DNA of 64,000 nt. It comes from Mariniphaga sp041686935 (GTDB lineage Bacteria > Bacteroidota > Bacteroidia > Bacteroidales > Prolixibacteraceae). Below the pieces are notes generated by a model that was not told where the DNA came from, did not search any database, and saw only the letters and a program-made list of their open reading frames with translations. How positions within the stretch are numbered: the stretch's first letter is position 1; each line of letters starts with the position of its first letter. The translations under genes and the position numbers were made by a program. The stretch covers positions 49,647-113,646 of the forward strand of contig JAWLCW010000021.1 of assembly GCA_041686935.1 (NCBI GenBank), in the 5' to 3' direction. Shown in pieces: positions 50,362 through 59,188 of the stretch.

Positions 50362-51240
50362 TTAAGCTTCACAAATCTCTTTTATTTTATTCAGCGCTTT
50401 GGGCCACGTTTCTTCAAAATAGGTTTTGTATTCAGGGGTAGTGTCTGTATCAACAGAAAGTAACGTTTTTCCGTTTTTTTCTTCGAAGGTGTAATTTTCC
50501 AATCCTCCGGCCCATTTTTCAACTTCAGCACCGGTAGTAATTTCTTTTCCATCGTTAATTACTCCGTAATGTTCAATGCTGATAAACCGGTTGAGAATAT
50601 TGTCTTTTATGCGGCTTACCATTCCACCTTCGTTTCCTTTTTCATCTGTGCCGAGAAACAGAATTTTTGAACCTTTTTCCCATGAACCTTCATACCGCGA
50701 AGTCGGATTAAAAAGTTTTGTCCACTCCCGGTATGTTTTGTCAGCAAGCATTAACCGGAATACCTTTTCCGCCGGAGCGTTAATTTCAGTTTCGAAATGG
50801 AGCTTTACCATTTTTTCTGCCGATTCCACATACTTTTTAAAATTATTGAGAATGGCCTGCCAGCCTTCCTGCTGTAGTTTCGCCGGGTTTTCTTTTTCAG
50901 CTTCAAAAATCTCAGTAACGGTTGTCGAACTTTCGCTGTTTTCAAAAGCAACAGTCACTTTTCTATCGTCGGCAAGGGTGTAAAGAATTCGCTTCAGGGG
51001 TTGAATTTCATTGTAAATTCCTTCAAAATCGAAACCCATACTGCCATCATTGGCCTCCATTCGCCAGCAGAATTTTCCGCCTTCGCGTAAATCGTTTTCT
51101 GCTTTTGGCGTATGCCAGTCTTCTGAGGCATGATTCCAGTTTACAATATGTTCGGGTTTTGTCCAGTATTCCCAAACTTTTTCAACCGGAGCGTTAATCG
51201 TGGCAAATACGGTGAGAATTGTTTTGGCTGAAGTTTCCAT
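50362..51240 (-). CDS. Tandem SRPBCC (AHSA1-type) protein
   Basis: 292 aa made of two AHSA1/CalC-type SRPBCC domains. The first (about 5-138) has ATINAPVEKVWEYWTKPEHI and the usual internal GGKFCWRMEAND; the second (about 143-291) starts FETEINAPAEKVFRLMLADK and ends YFEETWPKALNKIKEICEA. Usual members are single domains of 140-160 aa, so this is a fused duplication. The VOC gene follows after 24 bp, a pairing often seen. Likely a small-hydrophobic-ligand binding or stress protein. Function unproven. Confidence 0.88.
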   Translation of the reverse strand: METSAKTILTVFATINAPVEKVWEYWTKPEHIVNWNHASEDWHTPKAENDLREGGKFCWRMEANDGSMGFDFEGIYNEIQPLKRILYTLADDRKVTVAFENSESSTTVTEIFEAEKENPAKLQQEGWQAILNNFKKYVESAEKMVKLHFETEINAPAEKVFRLMLADKTYREWTKLFNPTSRYEGSWEKGSKILFLGTDEKGNEGGMVSRIKDNILNRFISIEHYGVINDGKEITTGAEVEKWAGGLENYTFEEKNGKTLLSVDTDTTPEYKTYFEETWPKALNKIKEICEA

Positions 51241-51418
51241 GGCTGATGTTTTAAAATTGATTAATACATGAACAAAACAACTGAAACATGAACCAGGTTT
51301 ATAAAATGAGAATATTTTTTTGGTTTTTACCCGATTTAAAAGATTCTACTCTTTTTCTTTGTGCGATGTTATTTCTGACATATTCGTTTTCAATTTCGGT
51401 TTCGTTCAAGTTCAATAA

Positions 51419-51451
51419 AAAAGCGGTATTGCTGCAAGCAATACCGCTTTT
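51419..51451. terminator. Hairpin terminator downstream of the T9SS cargo gene
   Basis: AAAAGCGGTATTGC and GCAATACCGCTTTT form a perfect 14-bp stem with a TGCAA loop, with A-rich and T-rich flanks. It ends the minus-strand cargo gene and would also stop plus-strand transcription. Confidence 0.88.
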
Positions 51452-51472
51452 AATTACCGTTCCTTTTGCCGG

Positions 51473-52843
51473 TTATTTTTTAACCAGTTTCCCTGTATGC
51501 AGTGTTTCTGAATTGTTTTTAAGCTTAAAAAGATAAACGCCGCTTTGGAGTCCGGCAAGCGAAACGGGTTCACCTGAAATGGCCTGCACCTCTTTTACAC
51601 GGGAGCCCGAAATCTGGTAAATTTCAAGTTTAAGTGGTTCGTAACTGTTTTTCCACCTTAAAGTTACGGTTTCGATAAACGGATTTGGGTAAACAGAAAC
51701 TGTAAAATTTTCCAAATTAGTAACATTGGTGGTTGTACCGGCAGAGTAATAAAAAGTGGTATTTGAAGCAAGGCGGGCAGTTCCTTCCATCCACTCCATG
51801 GTTTCAATTTCGGCAACAGCTTTACTTAAAACCGGAAATTCTTCAACTATTCCAAATAGCATAAGGTAGGATGGGAAAAATACTTCGGAATAATTGAAAT
51901 TATTGTAATTATATTCATCTGTTTCTATAACTACCCAGGTCTGGCCAGCCTGGTCCCATTCCGAATAGGTGTCGGTTGAAATATCTCCTGATGCATTGTA
52001 ATCAAAATCCGAACGGAAATCTTTTTCCAGTTCGAAGGACATGAGGTTTAAAGACCAGTCTTCTGTATAGGTTAACCGGTCTGAGCTATCATAGTAATAG
52101 TCAGTTTTGAAAAATAGTATTTCCTCCTCTTCAAAAAGAAAAAACATAGAAGAAGTTTCCATTCTTCCACTATTGTTGTATGTGAATACAAACTGCATAA
52201 CCGACATGTATTCTTCACCTTCATCCTCTTCGAGCGACCACATTTTCATTTCGGTTAACTGGCCTGAATCGTTGTAATGATAAATCTGCTTGCCCTCAAT
52301 GATCGCAATCAGATCATTTTCAACATTCCAGTACACAACGGAGTCAAGCTGGCCTGCATTGTTGTAATGTGCCCCCATTACAGTAATTAGTTTCAGTTTT
52401 ACGTCGTCTTCGGCGATTTCGAATACATTAATTGAATTTACAGAGCCATCCTCGTTGTAAAGCATTTCCAGTTTCGACCATACAATCCAGGAATTGGAAG
52501 CTGCGTCCCATTCACTGTTAAGCCACATGGTGTTTTTCATTTCAGCATCATACATGAATTCTTCTTTTGAATCATTTTCCAATGCCTGAGTTGCATCACT
52601 CCAGACTTTTGTGATTGTACTGTCGAGTTTCATTGTGGCAGCTGCACTTTTTAATGCATTTTCCGAAGATAATTTCCACTTCATCAGTGGGGTAGAATTG
52701 TTGATTAGCAGAGAATTCAGGTCTGAAACGCGGGAATATTTTTCCTTTGCCGCTTCCACTCTTTTTTGAAGTGTAACTGAGTTTTGTCCATTAGAAACCA
52801 GGACGGTAAAAATTAAAATTAAAAAGAAGGTAAATTTTCTCAT
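51473..52843 (-). CDS. T9SS type A sorting domain-containing protein
   Basis: 456 aa from the preferred start (MRKFTFFLILIFTVLVSNGQ at 52843; an upstream extension of 25 codons lacks sense). After the signal peptide, the body has tandem repeats resembling YD/RHS-like blocks: VMGAHYNNAGQLDSVVYWN, KQIYHYNDSGQLTEMKMW, QFVFTYNNSGRMETSSMFF and FKTDYYYDSSDRLTYTEDW. The C-terminal sorting domain starts VSVYPNPFIETVTLRW and ends LKNNSETLHTGKLVKK. It should be secreted by the type IX system. Binding partner unknown. Confidence 0.85.
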   Translation of the reverse strand: MRKFTFFLILIFTVLVSNGQNSVTLQKRVEAAKEKYSRVSDLNSLLINNSTPLMKWKLSSENALKSAAATMKLDSTITKVWSDATQALENDSKEEFMYDAEMKNTMWLNSEWDAASNSWIVWSKLEMLYNEDGSVNSINVFEIAEDDVKLKLITVMGAHYNNAGQLDSVVYWNVENDLIAIIEGKQIYHYNDSGQLTEMKMWSLEEDEGEEYMSVMQFVFTYNNSGRMETSSMFFLFEEEEILFFKTDYYYDSSDRLTYTEDWSLNLMSFELEKDFRSDFDYNASGDISTDTYSEWDQAGQTWVVIETDEYNYNNFNYSEVFFPSYLMLFGIVEEFPVLSKAVAEIETMEWMEGTARLASNTTFYYSAGTTTNVTNLENFTVSVYPNPFIETVTLRWKNSYEPLKLEIYQISGSRVKEVQAISGEPVSLAGLQSGVYLFKLKNNSETLHTGKLVKK

Positions 52844-52888
52844 GTTGGTTGCAATTAAATTAATAAAAAAATATCTTAAACTCCGAAT

Positions 52889-52896
52889 CAAAAATA
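52889..52896 (-). promoter_or_regulatory. Candidate -7 element of the T9SS cargo gene
   Basis: TATTTTTG on the minus strand matches TAnnTTTG and lies 46 bp upstream of the start at 52843. A second TTTG lies 12 bp upstream of it, too near for a -33 box. Confidence 0.35.
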
Positions 52897-53110
52897 TGAA
52901 TATTTGTGCAAAAAGCAATCTGATTTTTTTATTTTTTTTTAACTATGGTTAATTTCTTAATGTATCTGTTTGTTTATACAAAAATGCTTTAAATCTTCAA
53001 AAATTAAGTAGATTCAGTATTTGTTTCAAATAACAATGAGTGAAGTACACATTTAAAAGGATGAAAAACAGATTTAGGTGATTTTTGTAAAAAAAAGTTT
53101 TAAAAATTAG

Positions 53111-53995
53111 TTACTCAATGATAAGTTTCCTGCTTTTTTCCCGACCAAACCCCTTTATTTCAATTGAATTTTCCGAAAACAGCACTTCAGCAAATGCGTT
53201 TTCTGTTTCGGTTTCCACCATCCCCTTTAAAGTAATAAAGTGAATGCCGTTTTGAAATACGGAATTTCCGGCATGGTTGTGGCCGTTCATCCAGAGTTTT
53301 ACGCAGGAATAATTTTCCAACATTGAAAGTACTTCCTTCTGATTCCACAAGGCATGGCTTTCAAAAGGAAGGAGTGGATAATGACAAAATACAGCTACTT
53401 TCAGGTTTTGGGTTTCGGCTTGCTTCAACTGGTTTTCGAACCAGGTTAATTGTTCGGCGCCAATTCCTGCGTTCCAGGGATGATGGTTGGGTTGGCCCTC
53501 ATCTTTAAGTTGCCCCGCCATTTTTTCAGCCTGTTTTAATTTTTCTTTATCGGCCGAAAAAAAGGAAATGTCTGTTCCATCGAGAAAAACGAACAGCCAT
53601 CCTTTTTTGCTGAAAGCGTAATACATCTCTGAAAGGCCAAGTTCTGCAGGAACTTTTGTTAAATTCTCCGGCTCTACTTCAAAATCGTGGTTTCCGGGCA
53701 AATGAAAGACAGGTTTTTCCAGTTTGGAAAGAATGGGTTTTAGCGGGGCAAAACTATTAAAGTCGCGATCAATCAGATCGCCCATGTTCACAAAAAATTC
53801 AAGATTTTTATTTTGATTAAAATGCTGAACCGCTTTTTCCAGTTTTTGCATTGAATTTCGGTAATAACGGCTTCCTGTGGTTTCACAATCACAATACTGG
53901 CAGTCGGCAAATACTCCGAAATTGATTTGGGCTGAAGAATCTGTTGAAGAAATATTCACTATCAGTAATAAAACTACAGAGCGTAATATTTTCAT
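53111..53995 (-). CDS. Exported metallophosphoesterase
   Basis: 294-aa calcineurin-like phosphoesterase. Signal peptide (SVVLLLIVNISSTDSSA). The metal-binding motifs are in order: FGVFADCQYCD, MGDLIDRD, LPGNHDFEVE and MNGHNHAGNSVF, with FCHYPLL between the last two. Cysteines in the first motif (DCQYCDCETTG) may be a lineage trait. It follows the DUF4412 gene by 5 bp, so both are one transcript. Natural substrate unknown; the family acts on phosphomonoesters, phosphodiesters or nucleotides. Confidence 0.88.
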   Translation of the reverse strand: MKILRSVVLLLIVNISSTDSSAQINFGVFADCQYCDCETTGSRYYRNSMQKLEKAVQHFNQNKNLEFFVNMGDLIDRDFNSFAPLKPILSKLEKPVFHLPGNHDFEVEPENLTKVPAELGLSEMYYAFSKKGWLFVFLDGTDISFFSADKEKLKQAEKMAGQLKDEGQPNHHPWNAGIGAEQLTWFENQLKQAETQNLKVAVFCHYPLLPFESHALWNQKEVLSMLENYSCVKLWMNGHNHAGNSVFQNGIHFITLKGMVETETENAFAEVLFSENSIEIKGFGREKSRKLIIE

Positions 53996-54000
53996 AAAAA

Positions 54001-55005
54001 TCAGTTTTCTCCGGCGGGCATGGTAAACGACCCCAGGTTTGTAATCTGGTAATCGGTGAGTGTAAATCTTTTATTGGAACTGGTATCCACGCGTTTCACC
54101 TCCATAACTGTTTTTTCGCCATTTTGTTTATCGGTAGTGGTTGCTTCCATCATATATCCCCATGGAAAACCTCTTGAATACAGGCTGGTTCTAAACAAAG
54201 TGCTGAAAAAATCCTGAGTGTTCATTTTCAGATCGCGGGTAATCCAGATTTCCGATTCTGTTTCTTCATCGCTGTACTGGTATTCTTCACACTTATATCC
54301 GGCAATGGTTTTAGTTCGGCCTGTCTTTTTCACGTTCGGGTTTGCGAGGTAAGATTCAGGTGAATCATCCCAGGTTTCATCCTGGTAAGTTTCACCTATT
54401 GACGAAAAAAAGGCGCCCATGCCATATACAATTCCGGTTTTTTGGCCGTTTTCCTCGCTCAGAATTATGGTGGCGCCGTTTTCGGCATCAATAATAAACA
54501 TGCCCTGTCCGGGATTTCCCATATCGCCTGAAACCACCTGGTAAGCCATACTTTTTGAGTCTGTGCTCAGATGAGTTATAAAATCGCCTTCGCTTTGCTT
54601 TTTCCCGTTTTTATCGAACGATTCCACCCGCATCTCAATCATGTGTTTAAATGAATACTCATCGGCAACCGGCACGGGTTCGCCGCTTACCCCAATTCCT
54701 TTCAGTATATTTTGCATACGCTGTTCACGCTGGCGGTCTCTTTCGGCTCTGCCGGGGCTGCCTTCTGAAGAATCTGTGCCACTTTCTTTTTCCCTTTCAA
54801 GCGATTCCTCTATCTTATCGAGTTGCTTATCAATGGCCTCATCAATTTTTTCGTCAATTTTTTCTTCAACCCTTTCTTCTACTTTCTTTTCCACTTTCTC
54901 CTGAATTTTTGACGGCAGGTTCCTGAGAATTCTCTGTCCATTAGCCGTTTGTGCAAAAGCAACAAAAAGAAATGCAAGCATTAAAAAGTTTATTCGTAAT
55001 TTCAT
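54001..55005 (-). CDS. DUF4412 family secreted protein
   Basis: 334 aa from the preferred start MKLRINFLMLAFLFVAFAQT (a ten-residue upstream frame is disregarded). After the signal peptide comes a long charged coiled coil (about 25-80, VEKKVEERVEEKIDEKIDEA) and then the DUF4412 beta domain with VSGDMGNPGQGMFIID, CEEYQYSDEETESEIWITRD and YMMEATTTDKQNGEKTVMEV. Members are Bacteroidota outer-layer or periplasmic proteins of unknown role. Its partner in the operon is a phosphoesterase. Confidence 0.85.
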   Translation of the reverse strand: MKLRINFLMLAFLFVAFAQTANGQRILRNLPSKIQEKVEKKVEERVEEKIDEKIDEAIDKQLDKIEESLEREKESGTDSSEGSPGRAERDRQREQRMQNILKGIGVSGEPVPVADEYSFKHMIEMRVESFDKNGKKQSEGDFITHLSTDSKSMAYQVVSGDMGNPGQGMFIIDAENGATIILSEENGQKTGIVYGMGAFFSSIGETYQDETWDDSPESYLANPNVKKTGRTKTIAGYKCEEYQYSDEETESEIWITRDLKMNTQDFFSTLFRTSLYSRGFPWGYMMEATTTDKQNGEKTVMEVKRVDTSSNKRFTLTDYQITNLGSFTMPAGEN

Positions 55006-55053
55006 GATACTCAATTTTTCAAGTTTGAAGAACAATTTTTATTTATAAACATT

Positions 55054-55061
55054 CAAAATTA
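55054..55061 (-). promoter_or_regulatory. Candidate -7 element of the DUF4412 operon
   Basis: TAATTTTG on the minus strand fits TAnnTTTG, followed by A. It lies 49 bp before the start at 55005, with a weak TTG about 20 bp upstream. Confidence 0.42.
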
Positions 55062-55217
55062 GGGTAAAAGATTGTAAAAGTCAATTTTCAATGAAGATTT
55101 CGGCGCGATGATTTACAAACAATAACTTTTTATTTTGTTTATAAAAAATCATGACAGCGCAGGATAGGAAATAGGTTCGAATTTTCTTATTTTGGTTGGA
55201 ATTTTAATAAACCTGAA

Positions 55218-56687
55218 ATGAGCAAAAACCATTTTTTAGCATTCGATTTGGGAGCATCCAGCGGAAGGGCAATGCTGGGAACACTTGATAATGACAAGTT
55301 AAAGCTTACCGAAGTTCATCGTTTTAAAAATCAAATGATCCGAATTCACGGCACTTATTTCTGGAACATTTTCTCCTTATTCGACGAACTCAAAACCGGA
55401 TTAAGAAAGTGTGTTTCTGAATTGGGCATTCAGCCACAATCTATCGGGATTGACACATGGGGCGTTGATTACGCGCTGGTTAACTCTGCCGGAAGATTTG
55501 CAGGATTGCCTTTTGCCTACCGCGATCATCGAACCGATAAATCGATGGAGCAGTTTTTTAAACGGTTACCGAAAAAAGAAACCTACCTGCTTTCCGGTAT
55601 TCAGTTTATGCAGTTCAATACGTTGTTTCAGTTGTTTGCTTCGGTGCAGAACAACGATGCAGAATTGAAATCGGCTGAAAAATTGCTTTTTACGCCCGAT
55701 GCCTTGAATTACCTGTTTACGGGCATTCAGAAAAATGAATATACCATTGCCAGCACATCGCAACTGCTAAAACCGGGCAGACCGGAATGGGAATACAAAC
55801 TTTTTGATTCAGCCGGAATTGATCGGAAAATTGGCGGAGAAATTATACTGCCTGGTACCATATTGGGAAATATTTTGCCCGAAATTCAGGAAGAAACAGG
55901 AAGTGAAAATATTCCGTGTGTTGCAGTGGCTTCACACGACACTGCTTCGGCAGTGGCCTCCGTGCCGGCGTCCGGTGAAAACTGGGCCTATTTGAGTTCA
56001 GGAACCTGGTCGTTGCTGGGAATTGAAAGCTCACAGCCCCTGGTTTCTGCGAAATCGCTGGAAATGAATTTTACCAACGAGGGTGGGGTGGATGGCACAA
56101 CGCGGTTCCTGAAAAACATTATGGGAATGTGGCTCATCCAGGAGTGCAAACGCATTTGGGACCTGGAAAAAGAAATTTCCTGGCAGGAAATTGTTGATCT
56201 GAGTAACAGTTCCCAACCTTTTAAATGCCTTATAAATCCTGACGATTCAGTATTCCTGAACCCCGGGAACATGCCCGAAGCCATTCAGAATTTTTGCCGG
56301 AAAACAAACCAGTCAATCCCTGAAACCAAAGGTGAAATTGCCCGCTGCATTTACGAAAGCCTGGCTTTAAAATACAAATATACGCTTACGCAAATTGAAA
56401 CAATTACCGGGAGAAGAGTTGAAAAGCTGCATATTATTGGCGGTGGAGCCAACAACGAACTGCTGAACCGATTTACGGCAAATGTTACCGGAATTCAGGT
56501 AACTGCCGGGCCAACAGAAGCCACAGCAATAGGAAATATTATGATGCAGGCAAAGGCTTTAAATGTGGTTGGTTCGCTAAGTGAAATACGCGAAGTTGTA
56601 AGGAATTCATTCAATATGGAATTATTTTTTCCGGAATCGGGATACGATTGGGAAACTGCATTTGTCAACTTTAAAAAATTGATTTAG
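55218..56687 (+). CDS. rhaB: Rhamnulokinase (FGGY family)
   Basis: 489-aa carbohydrate kinase. The FGGY fold shows FLAFDLGASSGRAMLGT with phosphate loop 1, IGIDTWGVDYALV, the substrate segment LPFAYRDHRTDKSM, SHDTASAVASVP, YLSSGTWSLLGIES and HIIGGGANNELLNRFTANVT. These match rhamnulokinase, which phosphorylates L-rhamnulose at C1. No rhaA or rhaD is adjacent, so the rest of the pathway must be elsewhere. Substrate could differ, e.g. fuculose. The next gene is a MerR-type regulator 110 bp downstream. Confidence 0.88.
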   Translation: MSKNHFLAFDLGASSGRAMLGTLDNDKLKLTEVHRFKNQMIRIHGTYFWNIFSLFDELKTGLRKCVSELGIQPQSIGIDTWGVDYALVNSAGRFAGLPFAYRDHRTDKSMEQFFKRLPKKETYLLSGIQFMQFNTLFQLFASVQNNDAELKSAEKLLFTPDALNYLFTGIQKNEYTIASTSQLLKPGRPEWEYKLFDSAGIDRKIGGEIILPGTILGNILPEIQEETGSENIPCVAVASHDTASAVASVPASGENWAYLSSGTWSLLGIESSQPLVSAKSLEMNFTNEGGVDGTTRFLKNIMGMWLIQECKRIWDLEKEISWQEIVDLSNSSQPFKCLINPDDSVFLNPGNMPEAIQNFCRKTNQSIPETKGEIARCIYESLALKYKYTLTQIETITGRRVEKLHIIGGGANNELLNRFTANVTGIQVTAGPTEATAIGNIMMQAKALNVVGSLSEIREVVRNSFNMELFFPESGYDWETAFVNFKKLI

Positions 56688-56701
56688 TTTAAAATTTTAT
56701 C

Positions 56702-56732
56702 TGTTTAAATATTTTCTTTTTAAGTTTAAACA
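56702..56732. promoter_or_regulatory. Inverted repeat TGTTTAAA-N15-TTTAAACA
   Basis: TGTTTAAA (56702-56709) and TTTAAACA (56725-56732) are perfect inverted copies separated by 15 bp, right after rhaB and 66 bp upstream of the MerR-type gene. A candidate dimeric operator. Confidence 0.4.
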
Positions 56733-56738
56733 AAAATG

Positions 56739-56764
56739 TGTTGATTTGCGTTACACTATCAACA
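56739..56764. promoter_or_regulatory. Inverted repeat TGTTGAT-N12-ATCAACA
   Basis: TGTTGAT (56739-56745) and ATCAACA (56758-56764) are perfect inverted copies spaced by 12 bp, 34 bp before the MerR gene's start. MerR/CarH proteins bind such spaced dyads, so self-regulation is plausible. Unproven. Confidence 0.5.
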
Positions 56765-56797
56765 TTTCAAAAAAACTTAAAATTAAAAACAGGATAA

Positions 56798-57676
56798 ATG
56801 AAGGAAAGAGGATACTCAATAAAAGATCTTGAGGTTTTATCCGGAATAAAAGCTCACACTATACGCATTTGGGAAAAGAGGTACGAACTGCTTGTTCCGC
56901 AGCGTACAGACACAAACATCAGATACTACACGGATGATGACCTGCGCAGAATGTTAAATATTTCGATGCTGGTGCGTATAGGTTACAAAATATCAAAAGT
57001 GGCCAAATGGGACGAAGAAAAAATAAACGGAAAAGTGCTGGAAATAGCTCAAAAAAGAACTTCCGATTCTAATTATATCGACCGGCTGATTTTGCACATG
57101 GTAAATTTTGATAACCGGAATTTTTATCATTTAACCAATGAAATTATTGATTCGCTTGGCTTTGAAGAGGCTGTTACCAAAGTGTTTTTCGAATTTTTTG
57201 TAAGGGTTGGTACTTACTGGCAGGTAGGTTCCATTTTCCCGGCACAGGAACATTATGTGACCAATATTTTCAGGCAGAAAATGATTGCCGAAATCGATAA
57301 GTTGGGTATGAGTGACAACAGCCGGGCAACTTTTCTCTTTTTTCTTCCTGAAAATGAGTTACATGAAATGAGTTTGCTTTTCTATACCTATTTGTCGCTG
57401 AAAATGGGGTATCATGTAATTTACCTCGGACAGTTTGTGCCGTGGAACGATCTTGAAAAAATTCAGAAACAGATAAAAATCGATTTTGTATTTACTGCAT
57501 TTATTAATTCCATTTCAAAAGAAGACCTTGAAAATTATCTGGTTGCAATAAAGGAACTTTTCAGCAGTCAAAAAGTTTTTATCACCGGATGGCAACTGCA
57601 TTTGCACCAACCGGACCTGCCGAGGAATGTAAAAATTGTGAAAGATTACAAGGAGTTCAAGAAGTTTTTGCGGTAA
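56798..57676 (+). CDS. CarH/LitR-type MerR regulator with B12-binding domain
   Basis: 292 aa. The N-terminal MerR winged helix starts YSIKDLEVLSGIKAHTIRIW (6-25) and includes RTDTNIRYYTDDDLRRM. The middle four-helix domain has W-x9-EH (Trp141, Glu151, His152; YWQVGSIFPAQEHYV), which in CarH caps the adenosyl group. The C-terminal Rossmann-like cobalamin domain carries ELHEMS with His189 at the lower-ligand position. In CarH, adenosylcobalamin holds the repressor tetramer, and light breaks it. A light-dependent repressor is therefore likely. The family is widespread in Bacteroidota near carotenoid genes, but none is seen here. Confidence 0.85.
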   Translation: MKERGYSIKDLEVLSGIKAHTIRIWEKRYELLVPQRTDTNIRYYTDDDLRRMLNISMLVRIGYKISKVAKWDEEKINGKVLEIAQKRTSDSNYIDRLILHMVNFDNRNFYHLTNEIIDSLGFEEAVTKVFFEFFVRVGTYWQVGSIFPAQEHYVTNIFRQKMIAEIDKLGMSDNSRATFLFFLPENELHEMSLLFYTYLSLKMGYHVIYLGQFVPWNDLEKIQKQIKIDFVFTAFINSISKEDLENYLVAIKELFSSQKVFITGWQLHLHQPDLPRNVKIVKDYKEFKKFLR

Positions 57677-57696
57677 AAAACCACAGATATTTTTTA

Positions 57697-57734
57697 AATA
57701 AAAAGAGCAGGCTTTCAAGCCTGCTCTTTTTATT
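57697..57734. terminator. Bidirectional hairpin terminator
   Basis: An 18-bp perfect stem (core AAAGAGCAGGCTT and AAGCCTGCTCTTT) with almost no loop, flanked by A/T tails on both sides. It separates the convergent CarH-like gene and the subtilisin-like gene. Confidence 0.9.
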
Positions 57735-57751
57735 ATTTCAATTTAAACAGT

Positions 57752-59188
57752 TTATTCTGTCACCGCCCGGTAGGCATTTACTCTGCCTTGTCCGAAATAG
57801 GACGACTTACCGTTTCCGTCAATTTTGTCGGCGGTTTTTAATAATTTTTTTACTACAGCCTGTGGTTTCATTTTTCCATCGTATTTGGAAATAACCAGCG
57901 CTGCAACACCTGCCACGTGCGGCGCTGCAAAACTGGTTCCGGCAGAAAGGTAAAAAGAATCTCCGGGACCGGTGCTTATAATCATGTCGAAATTCCAAAA
58001 GGATTGGGGATAAAAATCGAAATCGCCACCGGGAGCGGCTATGTTTATAAGCGATTTACCAAAATCGGTATAACTTGCAGGGATATCCAAAATGGGTTCT
58101 ATTCCCAAAGATATATCCCGATACCAGTAATCCGGTGCAGTGGCTGAAACTGCCACCACGTTCTGGAGCTCTGCCGGAATAATAAAAGTTGAACCGTTAC
58201 CATCGGCATTTGAACCATTATTTCCGGCTGAGGTAATAATTACTGCGCCTTTTTTCCATGCATAATTGATGGCACGCTGTTGGGTCAGTATTAAATTCTG
58301 TATATGCACTGCCGGAATTTTTGCCAGGTTGCCATTTTCATCGTAATAAAAACCATTTCTGTTGAACCGGGCTCCCAGACTCATATTAATCACATCGGCC
58401 CCGTTGTTGGCGGCATAAACAATACCGGCATTAATCCAGCTAAAGGATCCTGACCCTTCTTCTTCCGTAAGTACCTTTACTGCCACAATTTCGGCATCAG
58501 GCGCTACGCCTATTACACCAAAACTGTTATTTGCTGCTGCTATAATTCCGGACACATGTGTTCCGTGGTTAAATTGAGAAGTATTCTGCACATAAAATTC
58601 TTCACCCGGAACAAATGACTTGCTCAGCGTTGTGTTTACATTGGGCGCCAAATCCCTGTGTGTTGGATCAATACCGCTGTCAAGAATAAAAACTTTTGCC
58701 TTTTTCCCAGTGTAACCTGCATTCCAGGCTTTCGGTGCATCAATGGCATCCATTCCCCACTGGTAACGGAATAATGGTTCATTATCACCAATGCCTGGCG
58801 GATTTGCCCCCTTAACAGCTTTAACCGGTTCAATCCATTTGGTTTTAATGTCGGGAACCACGGCTGATACTTCTGAAAGTTTACTTAATTTTGTTTCAAG
58901 TTCGGGAGTGCCTGATTTTAGTACAATTACACCAATTTCCGGAATAGAACTGACAACCTGACCATATTCCGAAAGTTTCTTTTCCAACCCCGGGGGAATG
59001 GTTTCCGATTTGGTAATCACAATAAAATCACCGGTCTGAGCGCTTTTTAGCCCAATCATTTCGGGCTCATCAAAATTTTCGGGTTGAATTTGAAGAAATT
59101 CTTCCCGGCAACCAAAGAAGAAAATAACAAGTAATATTCCCGAAAAAATGCGAAAAACATTTTTGCTGAATTTGGCTTTTTTTGTCAT
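57752..59188 (-). CDS. Subtilisin-like (S8) serine protease, lipoprotein
   Basis: 478 aa. Lipobox near Cys27 (LLVIFFFGC) suggests anchoring to a membrane. An inhibitor-like prodomain (about 40-120) precedes the catalytic domain with the triad Asp170 (VFILDSGIDPTHRDL), His211 (NHGTHVSGIIAAA) and Ser419 (SAGTSFAAPHVAGVAAL). The oxyanion Asn is in VIITSAGNNGSN. The domain ends directly, without a sorting tail. Substrate unknown. Transcription ends at the shared terminator downstream. The upstream 415-bp gap gives no strong promoter consensus. Confidence 0.93.
   Translation of the reverse strand: MTKKAKFSKNVFRIFSGILLVIFFFGCREEFLQIQPENFDEPEMIGLKSAQTGDFIVITKSETIPPGLEKKLSEYGQVVSSIPEIGVIVLKSGTPELETKLSKLSEVSAVVPDIKTKWIEPVKAVKGANPPGIGDNEPLFRYQWGMDAIDAPKAWNAGYTGKKAKVFILDSGIDPTHRDLAPNVNTTLSKSFVPGEEFYVQNTSQFNHGTHVSGIIAAANNSFGVIGVAPDAEIVAVKVLTEEEGSGSFSWINAGIVYAANNGADVINMSLGARFNRNGFYYDENGNLAKIPAVHIQNLILTQQRAINYAWKKGAVIITSAGNNGSNADGNGSTFIIPAELQNVVAVSATAPDYWYRDISLGIEPILDIPASYTDFGKSLINIAAPGGDFDFYPQSFWNFDMIISTGPGDSFYLSAGTSFAAPHVAGVAALVISKYDGKMKPQAVVKKLLKTADKIDGNGKSSYFGQGRVNAYRAVTE

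Noticed and set aside
51288..51536. 82-codon plus-strand frame opposite the T9SS gene end
   Set aside because: It crosses a perfect terminator hairpin and the antisense of the sorting domain, so it is very unlikely to be expressed.
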